The translations under genes were made by a program, and so were the position numbers. The notes under the pieces are model-generated. The model searched no databases. It worked only from the letters and a program-made list of their open reading frames with translations, and was not told the DNA's origin. 64,000 nt of DNA from Porphyromonas gingivicanis JCM 15907 (GTDB lineage: Bacteria; Bacteroidota; Bacteroidia; Bacteroidales; Porphyromonadaceae). Below, piece by piece: positions 19,193 to 29,320 of this stretch (its first letter is position 1; every line of letters starts with the position of its first letter). Location of the stretch: NCBI RefSeq assembly GCF_000614585.1, contig NZ_BAKX01000001.1:411299-475298 (forward strand), read 5' to 3'.

Positions 19193-21232
19193 ATGAAAGC
19201 TATTCTCTCTTTTTGCATGGCTCTATTGTTGTCGTTATCTGCAAGTCTTGCGCAGATTGACGTAAATAGGGTAATGACTATTGGGCAGAATGCTCTCTTT
19301 TTCAATGATTATTTAGTCTCAATAGGCTATTTTAATCAAGTTATAGAGCTTCGACCTTGGATGGCGGAACCTTATTACTTCAGAGCTTTGTCTAAGTTTA
19401 TGTTGGAAGATTATAAGGGGGCTGAAGAAGATGCAAGATTAGCTATCGAACGCAATGCATTTATAGCTAAAGCTTACTTTCTTCAGGGGTTGGCACAACG
19501 AGCTCTGAAAAGTAATAAAGAAGCTGTGCTTAACCTAAAAAAAGCATCTGAATTCCTTCCAGACGATACTGAGGTTACCCTAAGTCTTGCCGAGGCGCAA
19601 TTTAGTAACAAGCACTACAAAGAGAGTCGAGAGACTATCGAAAAACTATTACAAAAGGATAAAAAGAATAAGTATGCTTATTGGCTAAAAGGAGATATAT
19701 TGTTGCAGGAGAGAGATACCTTGGCTGCGATAAAAGCTCTAAACCAGTCTCTTACAATAGATTCTACTCAGGCACAAGTCTATGCTTCTCTTTCCTACCT
19801 CTCTATTCAAAAGAAAGAGTACAAAGAGGCTTTGGCTCTTCTTGATAAAGCCATTCAATACGAGTCTAACGAAAAAGCTTTTTTCATTAATCGTGGGTTA
19901 GTAAAATACCATTCTAATGATTATGAGGGAGCCATTGATGATTATTCCCAAGCCATTCTTATAGCCCCTAACGACATAACTGCTCTTTACAATAGAGCTC
20001 TGTTGCGAGCCTCTTTGGGAGATGCTAATAACGCTTTAGAAGATTTCAACAAGGTCCTCAAATTACACCCCAATAATTATATGGCTCTTTATAACCAAGG
20101 ATTATTGAGTATGGATATTGGCGATTATAAAACAGCTCTTAAGAGTTTGGATAGAGTTTTGAAACGCTATCCCTCCTTTCAATTGGGACTTTTGGCAAGG
20201 GCAGAAACGAAACGAGCTCTCGGGGATCTTGCAGGGGCAGATAGAGATCTTTGGCAAGCAGAGCGCCAACAAAAGCAGAAAAGGGGAAGGAAGAAAACTT
20301 CTACTTCAAATACTAACAAAGAGACACGAAAAGAAGAAGATGAGAGTATAGACTCATATAACCAATTGATTGAAACCTCGGCATCCTCTCTTACTGAAAC
20401 ATCGGTACATTTACCACAGTCATTGCGAGGGAAAATACAGAATAGAGAAATCGTTGTAGAGGCTTTAGATTTCTTTGTTTTAAGCTATTTTCCATCGATT
20501 TCTAAAGCAGGACTTACTCCTCGTCTTTATTATAGTCCTATTGCAGAGGAGATGAATAACAAGTACAATCTACCCAAACGCCTCTCTTTTGTGCCCTCGG
20601 GACAGATTATAGATACCTTAGATATTGTTTTTCTGCAAGAGGAACTTAGGTTTCTTAATGCTATTAGTAACAAAAAAGAGGAAGATTTTTTCCGATTGGG
20701 AATAGCTTCTTTTCTTTTGCAGGACTTGGAATTAGCAGAATATTCCTTATCTGAAGCCATTAAACAAAATAACCAACAGCCCCTATTCTATTTATTGCGT
20801 GCCGTGGTGCGCAAACGTAGCTTAGAACTTATAAAAGGGGAGTCTTATAAGGAAGCTCCTTTCGAAGAACGTACTAATAGAATTATGGGGTATTCCTCTC
20901 TATCTAACCCACTTTCTCCTAAAAGTAAGGATTCGCCGCTGAGCTACGAACGTATTCGTATGGACTTAGACAAAGCTCTATCAATAGCTCCTAAACTCTA
21001 TTACGCTTACTACAATAGGGCGATAATTTGGGAGAAGATGGGGCAAAAAGCTCTTGCTTTGGAGGATTATAATCATGCCTTAGAGGGATTAGAACACCCT
21101 GAAATCTATTTTAACAGAGGACTGTTACTCCTTTCTTTAGGAAAAAAAGAAGAGGCGATTAATGATTTGAGCAAGGCTGGAGAAGGAGGTATATATCAAG
21201 CATATAGTATCATCAAAAAGACTCGACAATGA
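19193..21232 (+). CDS. Exported tetratricopeptide-repeat protein
   Basis: A 679-residue protein with a signal peptide (ends ASLAQIDV) and at least eight TPR units between about residues 30 and 365, visible as repeats such as YYFRALSKFMLEDYKGAEEDA and LYNRALLRASLGDANNALEDF. A Lys/Thr/Glu-rich linker (about 360-385) separates these from a second set of TPRs at about 480-670. It probably acts as a periplasmic or outer-membrane scaffold. Its stop overlaps the ABC-F start by 4 bp (ATGA), and the def-TPR-ABC-F spacing implies co-transcription. No enzymatic function can be assigned. Confidence 0.85.
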   Translation: MKAILSFCMALLLSLSASLAQIDVNRVMTIGQNALFFNDYLVSIGYFNQVIELRPWMAEPYYFRALSKFMLEDYKGAEEDARLAIERNAFIAKAYFLQGLAQRALKSNKEAVLNLKKASEFLPDDTEVTLSLAEAQFSNKHYKESRETIEKLLQKDKKNKYAYWLKGDILLQERDTLAAIKALNQSLTIDSTQAQVYASLSYLSIQKKEYKEALALLDKAIQYESNEKAFFINRGLVKYHSNDYEGAIDDYSQAILIAPNDITALYNRALLRASLGDANNALEDFNKVLKLHPNNYMALYNQGLLSMDIGDYKTALKSLDRVLKRYPSFQLGLLARAETKRALGDLAGADRDLWQAERQQKQKRGRKKTSTSNTNKETRKEEDESIDSYNQLIETSASSLTETSVHLPQSLRGKIQNREIVVEALDFFVLSYFPSISKAGLTPRLYYSPIAEEMNNKYNLPKRLSFVPSGQIIDTLDIVFLQEELRFLNAISNKKEEDFFRLGIASFLLQDLELAEYSLSEAIKQNNQQPLFYLLRAVVRKRSLELIKGESYKEAPFEERTNRIMGYSSLSNPLSPKSKDSPLSYERIRMDLDKALSIAPKLYYAYYNRAIIWEKMGQKALALEDYNHALEGLEHPEIYFNRGLLLLSLGKKEEAINDLSKAGEGGIYQAYSIIKKTRQ

Positions 21233-23147
21233 TTGCTGTCAATCATCTTACTGTAGACTTTGGAAAGCAACTACTCTTCAACGATGTAACATTTGTAATT
21301 TCTACTAAAGAGCGTGTAGCTCTTGTTGGAAAAAATGGTGCAGGAAAGTCGACACTACTAAAACTAATCGCAGGCAAAGAGGAACCTTCCAGTGGTTCCA
21401 TAGCTCGTCAAAAAGACTTGACCATTGGCTATCTTCCTCAGGTAATGTCTTTGGTAGACGGATGTACGGTGCTGGAAGAAGCTGAAAAAGTATTTGCCTC
21501 CATACAACATTTGCGCAAAGAGGTGGAGCGTTTGAGCTTAGAGATGGAGCAGCGTACAGATTACGATACAACAGGATACAAGGAGTTGATAGAGCATTTC
21601 TCCCATCAGAGCGAAAAACTACACCTCTTGGAGCAGGGAAACTATAAGGCAGAAGTAGAGCGAACGCTTTTAGGTTTGGGCTTTGAGCGTTCTGATTTCG
21701 AAAGACCCACCCGAGAATTTAGCGGAGGGTGGCGTATGCGTATTGAATTAGCAAAGATTTTACTCCAAAAGCCAGATCTCCTTTTGTTAGATGAACCTAC
21801 TAATCATCTTGATATTGAGTCTATTGAATGGCTGGAGCAATTTATCAAAACCTCCGGAGTTACTTTGCTTTTAGTTTCTCATGACCGTGCCTTTTTGGAC
21901 GCCACTACCACACGAACCATAGAAATAGAGTTAGGGCGTATCTACGATTACAAAACACATTATTCCCACTATGTAACCTTACGACAGGAACGCTTAGAAC
22001 AACAGCGTAGAGCCTATGAAAATCAATCTAAGATGATTGAAGAGACAGAAGCCTTCATTGAGCGTTTTCGTTATAAGGCGACCAAATCTGTTCAGGTACA
22101 GAGTCGTATAAAACAACTCGAGAAGGTGGAGCGTATCGAGCTTGATACTATGGATCAGAGTGCTATGCATTTTTGCTTTCCCCCTGCCGAACGCTCAGGA
22201 GATTTTCCCCTAATTATAGAAGACTTGTCTAAGAGTTATGGTGAACAAGAAGTTTTTTCTAAGGTTGAAATGACACTTCGTCGAGGTGATAAGGTGGCTT
22301 TTGTTGGTAAAAATGGAGCAGGAAAATCTACTTTGGTCAAATGTATTATGCACCAGATAGAGGATTATACGGGACACCTCAAATTGGGGCATAATATCCG
22401 TGTAGCCTATTTCTCCCAAAACCGAGCGCAAGAGTTAAACCCGCATCTTTCCATACGAGACACTGTAGATAGAGTGGCTCGAGGTCCTGTGAGAGAACAA
22501 ATAAATAATTTATTAGGAGCTTTTATGTTTGGGGGAGAGATAGCTGATAAACCGTTTCCGTGCTTAGTGGGGGCGAGCGAGCTCGATTGGCTATTTTGAT
22601 ACTGCTACTCGAACCAGCTAATTTGCTGATTTTAGATGAGCCGACCAATCACTTAGATATGCGCTCGAAGGATGTTTTGAAAGAGGCAATTCGAAACTTT
22701 GAAGGTACTGTTATTGTGGTTTCTCATGATAGAGACTTTCTTGATGGCTTGGTAACTCAAGTCTTTGAATTTTCTCATGGAAGGGTAGCTCCACATTTAG
22801 GAGGTATTTATGACTACTTGCAAAAACGTCGCATAGAGACGCTTGCCCAGTTAGAAGAAAAATCATCCCAACCTCCCACAATAGACAAAGAAGTCAATAA
22901 CGTACAGCGAGAGAACTATCAAGCCCAAAAAGAGAAGGCACGCCAACAAAGAAATATAGAGCGAGCTATCGAGAAAGCAGAGGCTAAAATTGCCGATTTG
23001 GAGAATACATTAAAGGCGATTGAGGAGGCTATCGCTAAAGGGGATGGAACTTCTGACCCTAAACTTTTCTCTCGTTACGAGGCTGTACAAAAAGAGTTAC
23101 ACCAGACTATGCAAGAGTGGGAAAAAACAATGCTCCAATTAGAATAG
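21229..23147 (+). CDS. ABC-F ATPase (ribosome-associated), one-base deletion
   Basis: Soluble tandem ABC ATPase of the ABC-F translation-factor class. Module 1 has GKNGAGKSTLLK, signature FSGGWRMRIELA and LLLDEPTNHLD; the charged linker (about 240-305) is the P-site tRNA interaction motif region. Module 2 has GKNGAGKSTLVK, signature LSGGERARLA and LLILDEPTNHLD, followed by a C-terminal coiled coil (about 550-639). The frame breaks at the CC of 22552-22553, just before the second signature; one added base gives DKPVSVLSGGERARLA and a 639-residue protein. The in-frame start at 22560 is an artefact of the break. Closest in layout to Uup/EttA-like proteins; subfamily not resolved. Confidence 0.92.
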
Positions 23148-23344
23148 AGAGTGTATAGTAGCCCCCTCTTCGATATGTTGGAAAGAGAGGTAGAGTTTCT
23201 ATAAATCTCTCAACAAGAATTTGGAAGTTCTTTCTTCAAAACACTTTGCCTTCTTATGAAGTTTCTATTTATCTCTCTTTTGTACAATGTTTTGCTGAAA
23301 AAGGTGTGATAAAGTACGAAGACAGACTTTTTTCACTACCTTAG

Positions 23345-23361
23345 TGTTGGATTAACCAACA
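23345..23361. repeat. Short inverted repeat before the T9SS cargo gene
   Basis: TGTTGG and CCAACA form a 6-bp palindrome with a 5-bp spacer, 15 bp upstream of the ATG at 23376. It could be an operator or an mRNA stem near the ribosome site. The surrounding 228-bp gap (23148-23375) shows nothing else clear except an imperfect direct repeat (AGTTTCTATAAATCTCTC, AGTTTCTATTTATCTCTC). Confidence 0.35.
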
Positions 23362-23375
23362 TAATACAGATTGTT

Positions 23376-24551
23376 ATGAAAAAAACATTTACACTTTTAT
23401 TGACCCTTGTTGCAAGTTATTGCTTAGGTACAGCGCAACACACAAAAAATACGCCCCGAGAGGCAACAGAGAAGTATTTCTTAACCTCTATTGTCAGTTC
23501 GGACAACTTCGAAGACTTCCATTTTCGTTATGACGAAAATAATCAATTTTTTGCGAGAGATCGCTTCTTGAATGGTCAGAGAAATACGACCGATTCTCTA
23601 TTCTACAATGATAAAGGACAATTGGTTCGTATGGATCGTTGGGCTAGCTTTGGTTCTACAGCAGGTGAACCTATTTTTGAAATTCGCTTTCAATACGAAT
23701 ACGATCAAGATGGAAGGCTCAGTAAACGTACTCTCTTTATGAGACCTACATTTCAAACCCCTACGACCATCACAACCTTTCACTACAGACCAGATGGTAA
23801 GCTTGATTATTCCAATGAGATATCGGAAATAATCGGATTAGACTCAAAAACAGTTTACTCCTACAATGAGAATGGAACAATCAGCAAATCTTCTTTGCAA
23901 GAAAAAAGTGGAGATGCTTATGTAGAAAAAGCTTTTACCCAATTTGACTATCCCGAAGGTAAACTACTTCCTTCTGAAATTCTTTATTCTGTTATTAGTG
24001 CGAGTACTGGAAAATTTAAGATACTTAAGATAGATAAGTATACCTACTTGGGTAACTCGACTCTCTCTTACATAGCAGTTAATGGAGTTGATACAAAAGT
24101 ATATCGTATTGATTATAACCTCAAAAATACGGAGGAGGAGAATAGAGATATTGTTGCTCCACTAACTCCAGAAGACGACTATACTTTCTATCGCCATGGA
24201 TTTGATGGAGATCGCATCTCGGAAAAGTATAGTTCCTATCAAGGAGACGCTACTACTTATATAAGAGATAAGACATATACTTACGAAAAAAAGGTACTTG
24301 CTATAGAAACTCCAGAGTCTGTAAAGACCTCTATAAAAGTATATCCCAATCCAGCTACTGAAGGAGTATTTATTGAGGGGGTAGACCTTAAACAAATCTC
24401 TCTCTTCAATGCTAAGGGTGAAATGGTTAGAAATCTCTTTGTCGAGGCGGATTTGGTAAATATGGGGGTTGCATCTTTACCACGAGGAACTTATTTTGTA
24501 CAAGTGAAAAGTGCCTCTGGAGTGGCGTCTTATCCTGTGCTACTGCGCTAA
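23376..24551 (+). CDS. Exported protein with T9SS type A sorting tail
   Basis: A 391-residue secreted protein. The signal peptide (MKKTFTLLLTLVASYCLGTAQ) is followed by a body with YD/RHS-like beta repeats, such as YNDKGQLVRMDRW, YEYDQDGRLSKRT and YSYNENGTISKSS, roughly every 40-50 residues. The last ~75 residues (SIKVYPNPATEGVFIEG ... LPRGTYFVQV) form a type A sorting domain. It is expected to be exported by T9SS and possibly anchored on the surface. A strong terminator follows. The function is unknown and no enzymatic motif is visible. Confidence 0.85.
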   Translation: MKKTFTLLLTLVASYCLGTAQHTKNTPREATEKYFLTSIVSSDNFEDFHFRYDENNQFFARDRFLNGQRNTTDSLFYNDKGQLVRMDRWASFGSTAGEPIFEIRFQYEYDQDGRLSKRTLFMRPTFQTPTTITTFHYRPDGKLDYSNEISEIIGLDSKTVYSYNENGTISKSSLQEKSGDAYVEKAFTQFDYPEGKLLPSEILYSVISASTGKFKILKIDKYTYLGNSTLSYIAVNGVDTKVYRIDYNLKNTEEENRDIVAPLTPEDDYTFYRHGFDGDRISEKYSSYQGDATTYIRDKTYTYEKKVLAIETPESVKTSIKVYPNPATEGVFIEGVDLKQISLFNAKGEMVRNLFVEADLVNMGVASLPRGTYFVQVKSASGVASYPVLLR

Positions 24552-24609
24552 GAAAATATTATGAAACAAGAAGAGTACAAATAAATCGATATCTTGTTTG
24601 AAAGCATTG

Positions 24610-24653
24610 AAGCGCACCCCAAAAGTTGTGTAATCGACTTTTGGGGTGCGCTT
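24610..24653. terminator. Strong bidirectional-type terminator
   Basis: A perfect 17-bp stem (arms 24610-24626 and 24637-24653) with a 10-nt loop lies between the convergent T9SS cargo gene and miaA1. The plus-strand 3' side reads CTTTATT, a short T-run. It probably serves the plus-strand gene and may act on both. Confidence 0.85.
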
Positions 24654-24753
24654 TATTATCTGTTCAAATGAGTTTTTTAGCAGAGAGAGTAGAGTCTTTC
24701 CTTTTTGGGTATCTTGTGCTGTTTATGTCATAATCGCATTAATAATCTGGCGA

Positions 24754-25692
24754 CTATCTGGGCAAATAGGAGCAGATTTGTTCAAGAATTGTCTCTTGAG
24801 GTAAAGTAGCATCCAAGAAAATAGGGGTAAAACCTCTGCGTTTCATTCCTCTGAACCATGTCATTTGACGTTTGGCGAACTGACGAATAGCAATCTCTAA
24901 CTCTGAAATCATTGTATCTAAGTCGAGTTTCCCCAATAAGTAGTAGGTTATGTATTTATACTCCAAACCATACTGAATGAGAATTTCGGCAGATACTCCC
25001 TCATTAAGTAAAGCTCGCACTTCTTCTATCATACCCTCGTCAAGCCGACTGCGGAGACGTTTCCCAATACGCTCCCATCGCTCTGGGGCTTCCATGGAAA
25101 GGGTGAATAGGTAGTGAGGAATTGACATCTCATTTTTTTGAGATATTGCTATGGGTAGTTTGTCTGTATAGCGTTCGTAGTAGGAAGCTATTTCGATGGC
25201 GCGAATTGTACGGCGCACCGAAGAAGTGTCAGTTTGTGGTATTCCCTTAAAGCGCCGCAAGACTTCTAAAAGATCCCTATGAGAAAGATGAGAGAGCTCA
25301 TTTCGCAAAGCGATATTTTTAGGAGCTTCTGTCAGAGAGCGTCCCCCCAGAGCTGTTTCCACATACAAGCCCGAACCGCCCACCAAAATAGGAGTATTAT
25401 CCCTTTCTTGAATAGCAAGAAGGGCTTTATTAAAAGATTTTTGCCACTGATAAAGGTCGTATACCTCTCCAGGCTCTACAATATCAATCAAATGATAGGG
25501 GATAGTAGTACCATCGGGGAGAGTATATTCATTTAAATCCTTACCTGTACCGATATTCATTCGACGGTACACCTGACGGCTGTCAGCACTTAAAATCTCT
25601 CCTGATACAAGAGAGGCAAGACGTACCCCAAGGGAAGTCTTGCCTGATGCGGTTGGACCAACAATCGCTATTAGAGGACGGTCATTAGTCAT
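24754..25692 (-). CDS. miaA: tRNA dimethylallyltransferase, paralogue 1
   Basis: Transfers a dimethylallyl group to A37 of UNN-decoding tRNAs, the first step of ms2i6A. The 312-residue protein has the P-loop GPTASGKTSLGVRLA (about 11-25), DSRQVYRRMNIGT, LVGGSGLYVE and the C-terminal QFAKRQMTWFRGM. A second, clearly divergent miaA lies at 54139-55044. This copy is 37 bp downstream of guaB and probably shares its transcript. Which paralogue carries the main activity cannot be told from sequence. Confidence 0.9.
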   Translation of the reverse strand: MTNDRPLIAIVGPTASGKTSLGVRLASLVSGEILSADSRQVYRRMNIGTGKDLNEYTLPDGTTIPYHLIDIVEPGEVYDLYQWQKSFNKALLAIQERDNTPILVGGSGLYVETALGGRSLTEAPKNIALRNELSHLSHRDLLEVLRRFKGIPQTDTSSVRRTIRAIEIASYYERYTDKLPIAISQKNEMSIPHYLFTLSMEAPERWERIGKRLRSRLDEGMIEEVRALLNEGVSAEILIQYGLEYKYITYYLLGKLDLDTMISELEIAIRQFAKRQMTWFRGMKRRGFTPIFLDATLPQETILEQICSYLPR

Positions 25693-25729
25693 TTAGAAAT
25701 ATCTCTCGATAAAATGGAAAAAAGGTAGA

Positions 25730-27230
25730 TTAGTTGTGCTCCTTCAATATTACATCATGAGCTCCTCCCTCAACAATACTAGTAGCAGAGACGAGTGTTA
25801 TCTTGGCATTGTTACGTAGTTCGTTCAAATTAGCAGTACCACAACTAGACATAGTAGCTTTTATTTTCATCAGAGTCTGATCTAAATTGTCCTTCATTGG
25901 ACCTGCATACGTTACATAGCTATCTACCCCTTCTTCGAACTTCATACCTTTAGGGTCAGCATCTCCACTATCATAGCGTTGCCAATTTTGGGCGCGATTT
26001 GAACCCTCGCCCCAGTATTCTTTTACGATATTAGGACCTATTTTGAGCTTACGTGTAGGCGACTCGTCGAAACGAGCAAAGTAGCGGCCCATCATAAGGA
26101 AGTCCGCACCCATAGCTAAGGCCAAGACCATATGATAATCATGTACGATACCACCATCACTACAGATAGGGATGTAAATACCCGTCTCTTTGTAGTACAA
26201 ATCACGCTCACGGGCTACATCAATAACTGCAGTTGCTTGACCTCGACCGATACCTTTTTGTTCTCGCGTGATACATATAGAACCACCTCCAATACCAACT
26301 TTTACAAAATCGGCACCTGCTTCGACCAAGTAGCGGAAACCTTCTCCGTCTACAACATTACCAGCTCCAACCACAATGCGGTCACCATACTGTTGTTTAA
26401 TCCACTGCAAGGTCTCTGCTTGCCAGATGGAGTAGCCATCTGAAGAGTCTATACACAAAGCATCTGCACCAGCTTCAATAAGTGCAGGAACACGTTCCTT
26501 ATAGTCACGAGAGTTTATACCTGCTCCGACCAATAAAGTTTTGCTTACAGGGTCTAAAAGTTCATAAGGGTTTTCTTTGTGGCTATCATAGTCTTTTCTG
26601 AAAACAAAAGAGAGTAAGCGTCCCTCTTCATCAATGATAGGGAGCGTGTTGAGTTTGTATTTCCAGATAAGGTCATTCGCTTCACTGAGCGTTAAGCCTT
26701 AGTGCCTACGTGAAGTTTCTCTAAAGGAGTCATGAACTCCGATATTTTTCTATCCAAAGGTCGGTACTCAAACGATAGTCTCTTCCTGTAACAATCCCCT
26801 TTAAAAAGCCATTAGGACTACCATCATGAGTAATACCTATTGTAGAGTGCCCTGTCTTTTTGGTCAATGCTATAACATCGCTAAGAGTCTGATCTGGGTT
26901 CAGATTAGAGTCGCTGGTAACGAACCCAGCTTTAAATTTCTTAACTCGGCGCACCATTTCAGCCTCTTCTTCAATAGGTTGGGAACCATAGATAAAAGAG
27001 AGTCCTCCATTGCGAGCCAACTCTATAGCCAGCGTGTCGTTAGAAACAGACTGCATGATGGCAGAGACAAAGGGAATGTTAAGACTAATCTTTGGCTGTT
27101 CTCCACGCTTGAAGCGAGAAAGTGGTGTACGCAATACTATTTTGTCTGGGGTGGTTGCGTGGGTTGTTAAGCCTGGTACAAGAAGATATTCACCAAACGT
27201 ATGCGAGGTTTCTTTTAGAAAAATAGCCAT
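25730..27230 (-). CDS. guaB: IMP dehydrogenase, two one-base deletions
   Basis: NAD-dependent oxidation of IMP to XMP, the committed step of GMP synthesis. The N-terminal half ([33 protein letters not shown]) loses frame at the A-run 26756-26758. Adding a base gives [12 protein letters not shown], then a second break at 26697-26698 is repaired to KGLTLSEAN. The frame then enters the C-terminal barrel with [17 protein letters not shown], catalytic-loop [11 protein letters not shown] (Cys nucleophile) and [13 protein letters not shown]. The CBS pair spans both breaks. The repaired protein is 500 residues, the family size. All catalytic motifs intact argue for sequencing error in an essential gene. 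It precedes miaA1. Confidence 0.92.
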
Positions 27231-27312
27231 AGATATGAGAATGCTTTTTAATAGTCAAATAGTGTAAGAAAAACTAACGCAAAGAGAGCTTCATAACATG
27301 ATAATACTCCTT

Positions 27313-27780
27313 TTAGCGGATGCGATTACTGATACGTACCAAGATATAATCTTTGCGAATGCCTTGATACGCCAAGAAAAGCAGAATGGGGGTTATAATT
27401 GGAAGGGCAATAGCGAACTTAAAGCTAAATGAAGCCTCTAAACTGCTTACAAAGCCAAAGGCTAAAAACGCTGCATAACCGATAAACCCAATAGAAAGAA
27501 GCAGGGTAAACATACAAACTCTCATTTGCAACTTTCTGTTTTTGAAGAGGAAAATAGTCAGAAAAGAGAAAACGACAATCAATACGTCCAGGGCAAACAA
27601 TCCCCAAAGTATTGTCTCTTTTTGCCCTGTAAAGATGTTACGAAGCCATATACTGGTCATCTCAAAGTTTTCACTTCCGATAAGCCCACTTTTGGTAAAT
27701 AGTGCCATTGGATATACGAGTACCAATGTCATAGCAACCCCTGCGAGGAGTAGCCAAAGAGTCTGTATTCTCTGCCACAT
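27313..27780 (-). CDS. DUF4293 small membrane protein
   Basis: A 155-residue protein with four predicted membrane helices (about 8-28, 52-75, 82-103 and 110-130) beginning MWQRIQTLWLLLAGVAM, the typical N-terminus of the Bacteroidota DUF4293 family. Its function is unknown. It lies 38 bp downstream of rpoZ, a neighbour relationship conserved in Bacteroidota, so it is probably the last gene of the bamD-rpoZ transcript. Confidence 0.82.
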   Translation of the reverse strand: MWQRIQTLWLLLAGVAMTLVLVYPMALFTKSGLIGSENFEMTSIWLRNIFTGQKETILWGLFALDVLIVVFSFLTIFLFKNRKLQMRVCMFTLLLSIGFIGYAAFLAFGFVSSLEASFSFKFAIALPIITPILLFLAYQGIRKDYILVRISNRIR

Positions 27781-27818
27781 AAACTCTCTAAATTTAAATT
27801 AAAGGAAAATCCGATGAA

Positions 27819-28151
27819 TTATTTCTCTTTACGCTCTTCTTGCAAGCGATGGTAAATCTCGCCCTGATCATACTCATAGGTGGCAACAAGGGTAGGCTTA
27901 GGTAAGCGTTCGTAGTAACTGGAGAGTTCTATTTGTTCCTTATTTTCTTGTCTTTCCTCAAGATTATCCACACCTACACTCACTTCTTCCAATTTAGCCT
28001 TTAGCTCTTCTTGTTGCTCTCGAGCTATTTGGTTGGCTCGCTTGGCAATAACTACAACTGTTTCGTATAGGTTGCCTGTAGCTTCTGACATCTGAGAAGT
28101 AGAACGTGTTATAGCCTCCGTAGGAATGGCATTTTTCTTCTTGCTATTCAT
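27819..28151 (-). CDS. rpoZ: RNA polymerase omega subunit (Rpb6 family)
   Basis: Small RNA polymerase assembly subunit. The 110-residue protein has the Rpb6/omega core, SEATGNLYETVVVIAKRANQI at about 22-42, followed by a Glu-rich helix and the Bacteroidota-type C-terminal extension with PKPTLVATYEYDQGEIY. The bamD-rpoZ-DUF4293 order supports the call. Confidence 0.85.
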   Translation of the reverse strand: MNSKKKNAIPTEAITRSTSQMSEATGNLYETVVVIAKRANQIAREQQEELKAKLEEVSVGVDNLEERQENKEQIELSSYYERLPKPTLVATYEYDQGEIYHRLQEERKEK

Positions 28152-28225
28152 GTATATGTATAATCTTAGTTTTAATCAATTGGAATGTAGGGATAGGGCC
28201 GGGGCAAGCGTGTAATTATTTATGT

Positions 28226-29050
28226 TTACAAGTCGTTATTTATTAAACTTGAAACCTTTTGGTAAATCTGCTCTGCCTCTTTTTTATACTTTCCCTCGGG
28301 GAACTCGTTGATATAAGTAAAGTATCTATCTGACACATTACGTAAGCGAGCTTGCATACGAGACTCAACACTATTCAGAGCCTCCTTGTAAGAAGCTCTT
28401 AATATCAATATTTGTAAGTCTTCTCTGTATTTGGTGTAGGGAAAGTCTTTCAACGCATTGTTGGCTGTAACAATGGCGGACTGATAGTTATTGCCCAAGT
28501 ACATCCCCATATCGTAATAGAGTTTTGCAGCGAGGTATTCCTTGTAAGAGAGTTTGTCTTGAAGATCAAAGAGCATAACCTCTACCTCCTTACGAAACTT
28601 GCTATTGGGGTAGTATTCGATAAAGTTTTGTAGCTCTTGAATAGCCACATAGGTGGCGTTTTGGTCAAGCTTTGCTTCGGGAGAAATGTTGTACATAGCT
28701 ACTCCAGCTTTATAGCGAGCCTCTTCTGCTTGAGGTCCTTTGGGGTAAGTGTTGTAATAACGACGAAAACACTCGGCAGCCGTCTCTCCTTGATTTTGTT
28801 TTAGAGAGGCATCTCCTAACATAAAAAGAGCCTGCGCCCCTTCATTAGTACCATCATAAGCCGATACTACATCGACTAAAAGGTCTGCAGCACGAGACCA
28901 CTTCTTTTGGTTGTAGTATTTCTTAGCGTAGTCGTATTTTAGGGCTGTATTGGTAGATTTCTGCACTCGGGTAAACTCTCCACAACTTGGAAGAGAAAGC
29001 ATCATCAGAGGAAGCAACACTCCGAGGCACAATTTATTAAGTCTTTTCAT
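28226..29050 (-). CDS. bamD: Outer membrane assembly lipoprotein BamD
   Basis: Essential lipoprotein partner of BamA in outer-membrane beta-barrel assembly. The 274-residue protein has a lipoprotein signal with lipobox LPSC (Cys23) and TPR units (KYDYAKKYYNQKKWSRAADLL, ALFMLGDASLKQNQGETAAECF, AKLYYDMGMYLGNNYQSAI). Length matches YfiO/BamD of Bacteroidota. Its own -7 box lies 50 bp upstream, and a 22-bp-period repeat array sits further upstream at 29220-29300. Confidence 0.93.
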   Translation of the reverse strand: MKRLNKLCLGVLLPLMMLSLPSCGEFTRVQKSTNTALKYDYAKKYYNQKKWSRAADLLVDVVSAYDGTNEGAQALFMLGDASLKQNQGETAAECFRRYYNTYPKGPQAEEARYKAGVAMYNISPEAKLDQNATYVAIQELQNFIEYYPNSKFRKEVEVMLFDLQDKLSYKEYLAAKLYYDMGMYLGNNYQSAIVTANNALKDFPYTKYREDLQILILRASYKEALNSVESRMQARLRNVSDRYFTYINEFPEGKYKKEAEQIYQKVSSLINNDL

Positions 29051-29099
29051 ACTTCGTACATTAATTTCCCAAAACGGACTTCCGCCCAGTATTGGTTTA

Positions 29100-29107
29100 C
29101 AAAGGTA
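29100..29107 (-). promoter_or_regulatory. bamD: -7 box (TACCTTTG) for bamD-rpoZ-DUF4293
   Basis: The minus strand reads TACCTTTG, a full TAnnTTTG match; the predicted start near 29093 gives a ~40-nt leader. No clear -33 element is seen. Confidence 0.55.
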
Positions 29108-29219
29108 GGGAAATTTAGATAAATAGTAACAGCCCCTCTCTGCAAGCAGTATCTATTCTGTAAAAAGGGCCTTGTATGTATGCTTCGAAAAATTACGACA
29201 GAGCTTCTATCCCCCATAC

Positions 29220-29302
29220 CTATATCCCTTTTCAGAAAAAGCATTATAGGTTTTCTTGCAGAGCACTATACCTTTTGAAACGAACCTATATAGTGCACAT
29301 TT
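29220..29302. repeat. 22-bp-period motif array C, upstream of bamD
   Basis: Units CTATATCCCTTTTC, CATTATAGGTTTTC and CACTATACCTTTTG have their CC/GG anchors at 29227, 29249 and 29271, exactly 22 bp apart. A fourth, inverted copy (CCTATATAGTGC) follows, so GCACTATA and TATAGTGC form an inverted pair. The array fills the gap between the fmt 3' end and the bamD promoter. Confidence 0.8.
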
Positions 29303-29320
29303 ATCCTCTCATTAATACAC

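Noticed and set aside
22560..23147. Separate short ABC ATPase gene
   Set aside because: It starts exactly at the second signature motif of the upstream ABC-F frame; a one-base repair joins both into a normal 639-residue protein.
23193..23280. Further member of the 22-bp motif family before the T9SS cargo gene
   Set aside because: There is only one imperfect pair (AGTTTCTATAAATCTCTC and AGTTTCTATTTATCTCTC) about 65 bp apart, without the CATTAAYCC core.
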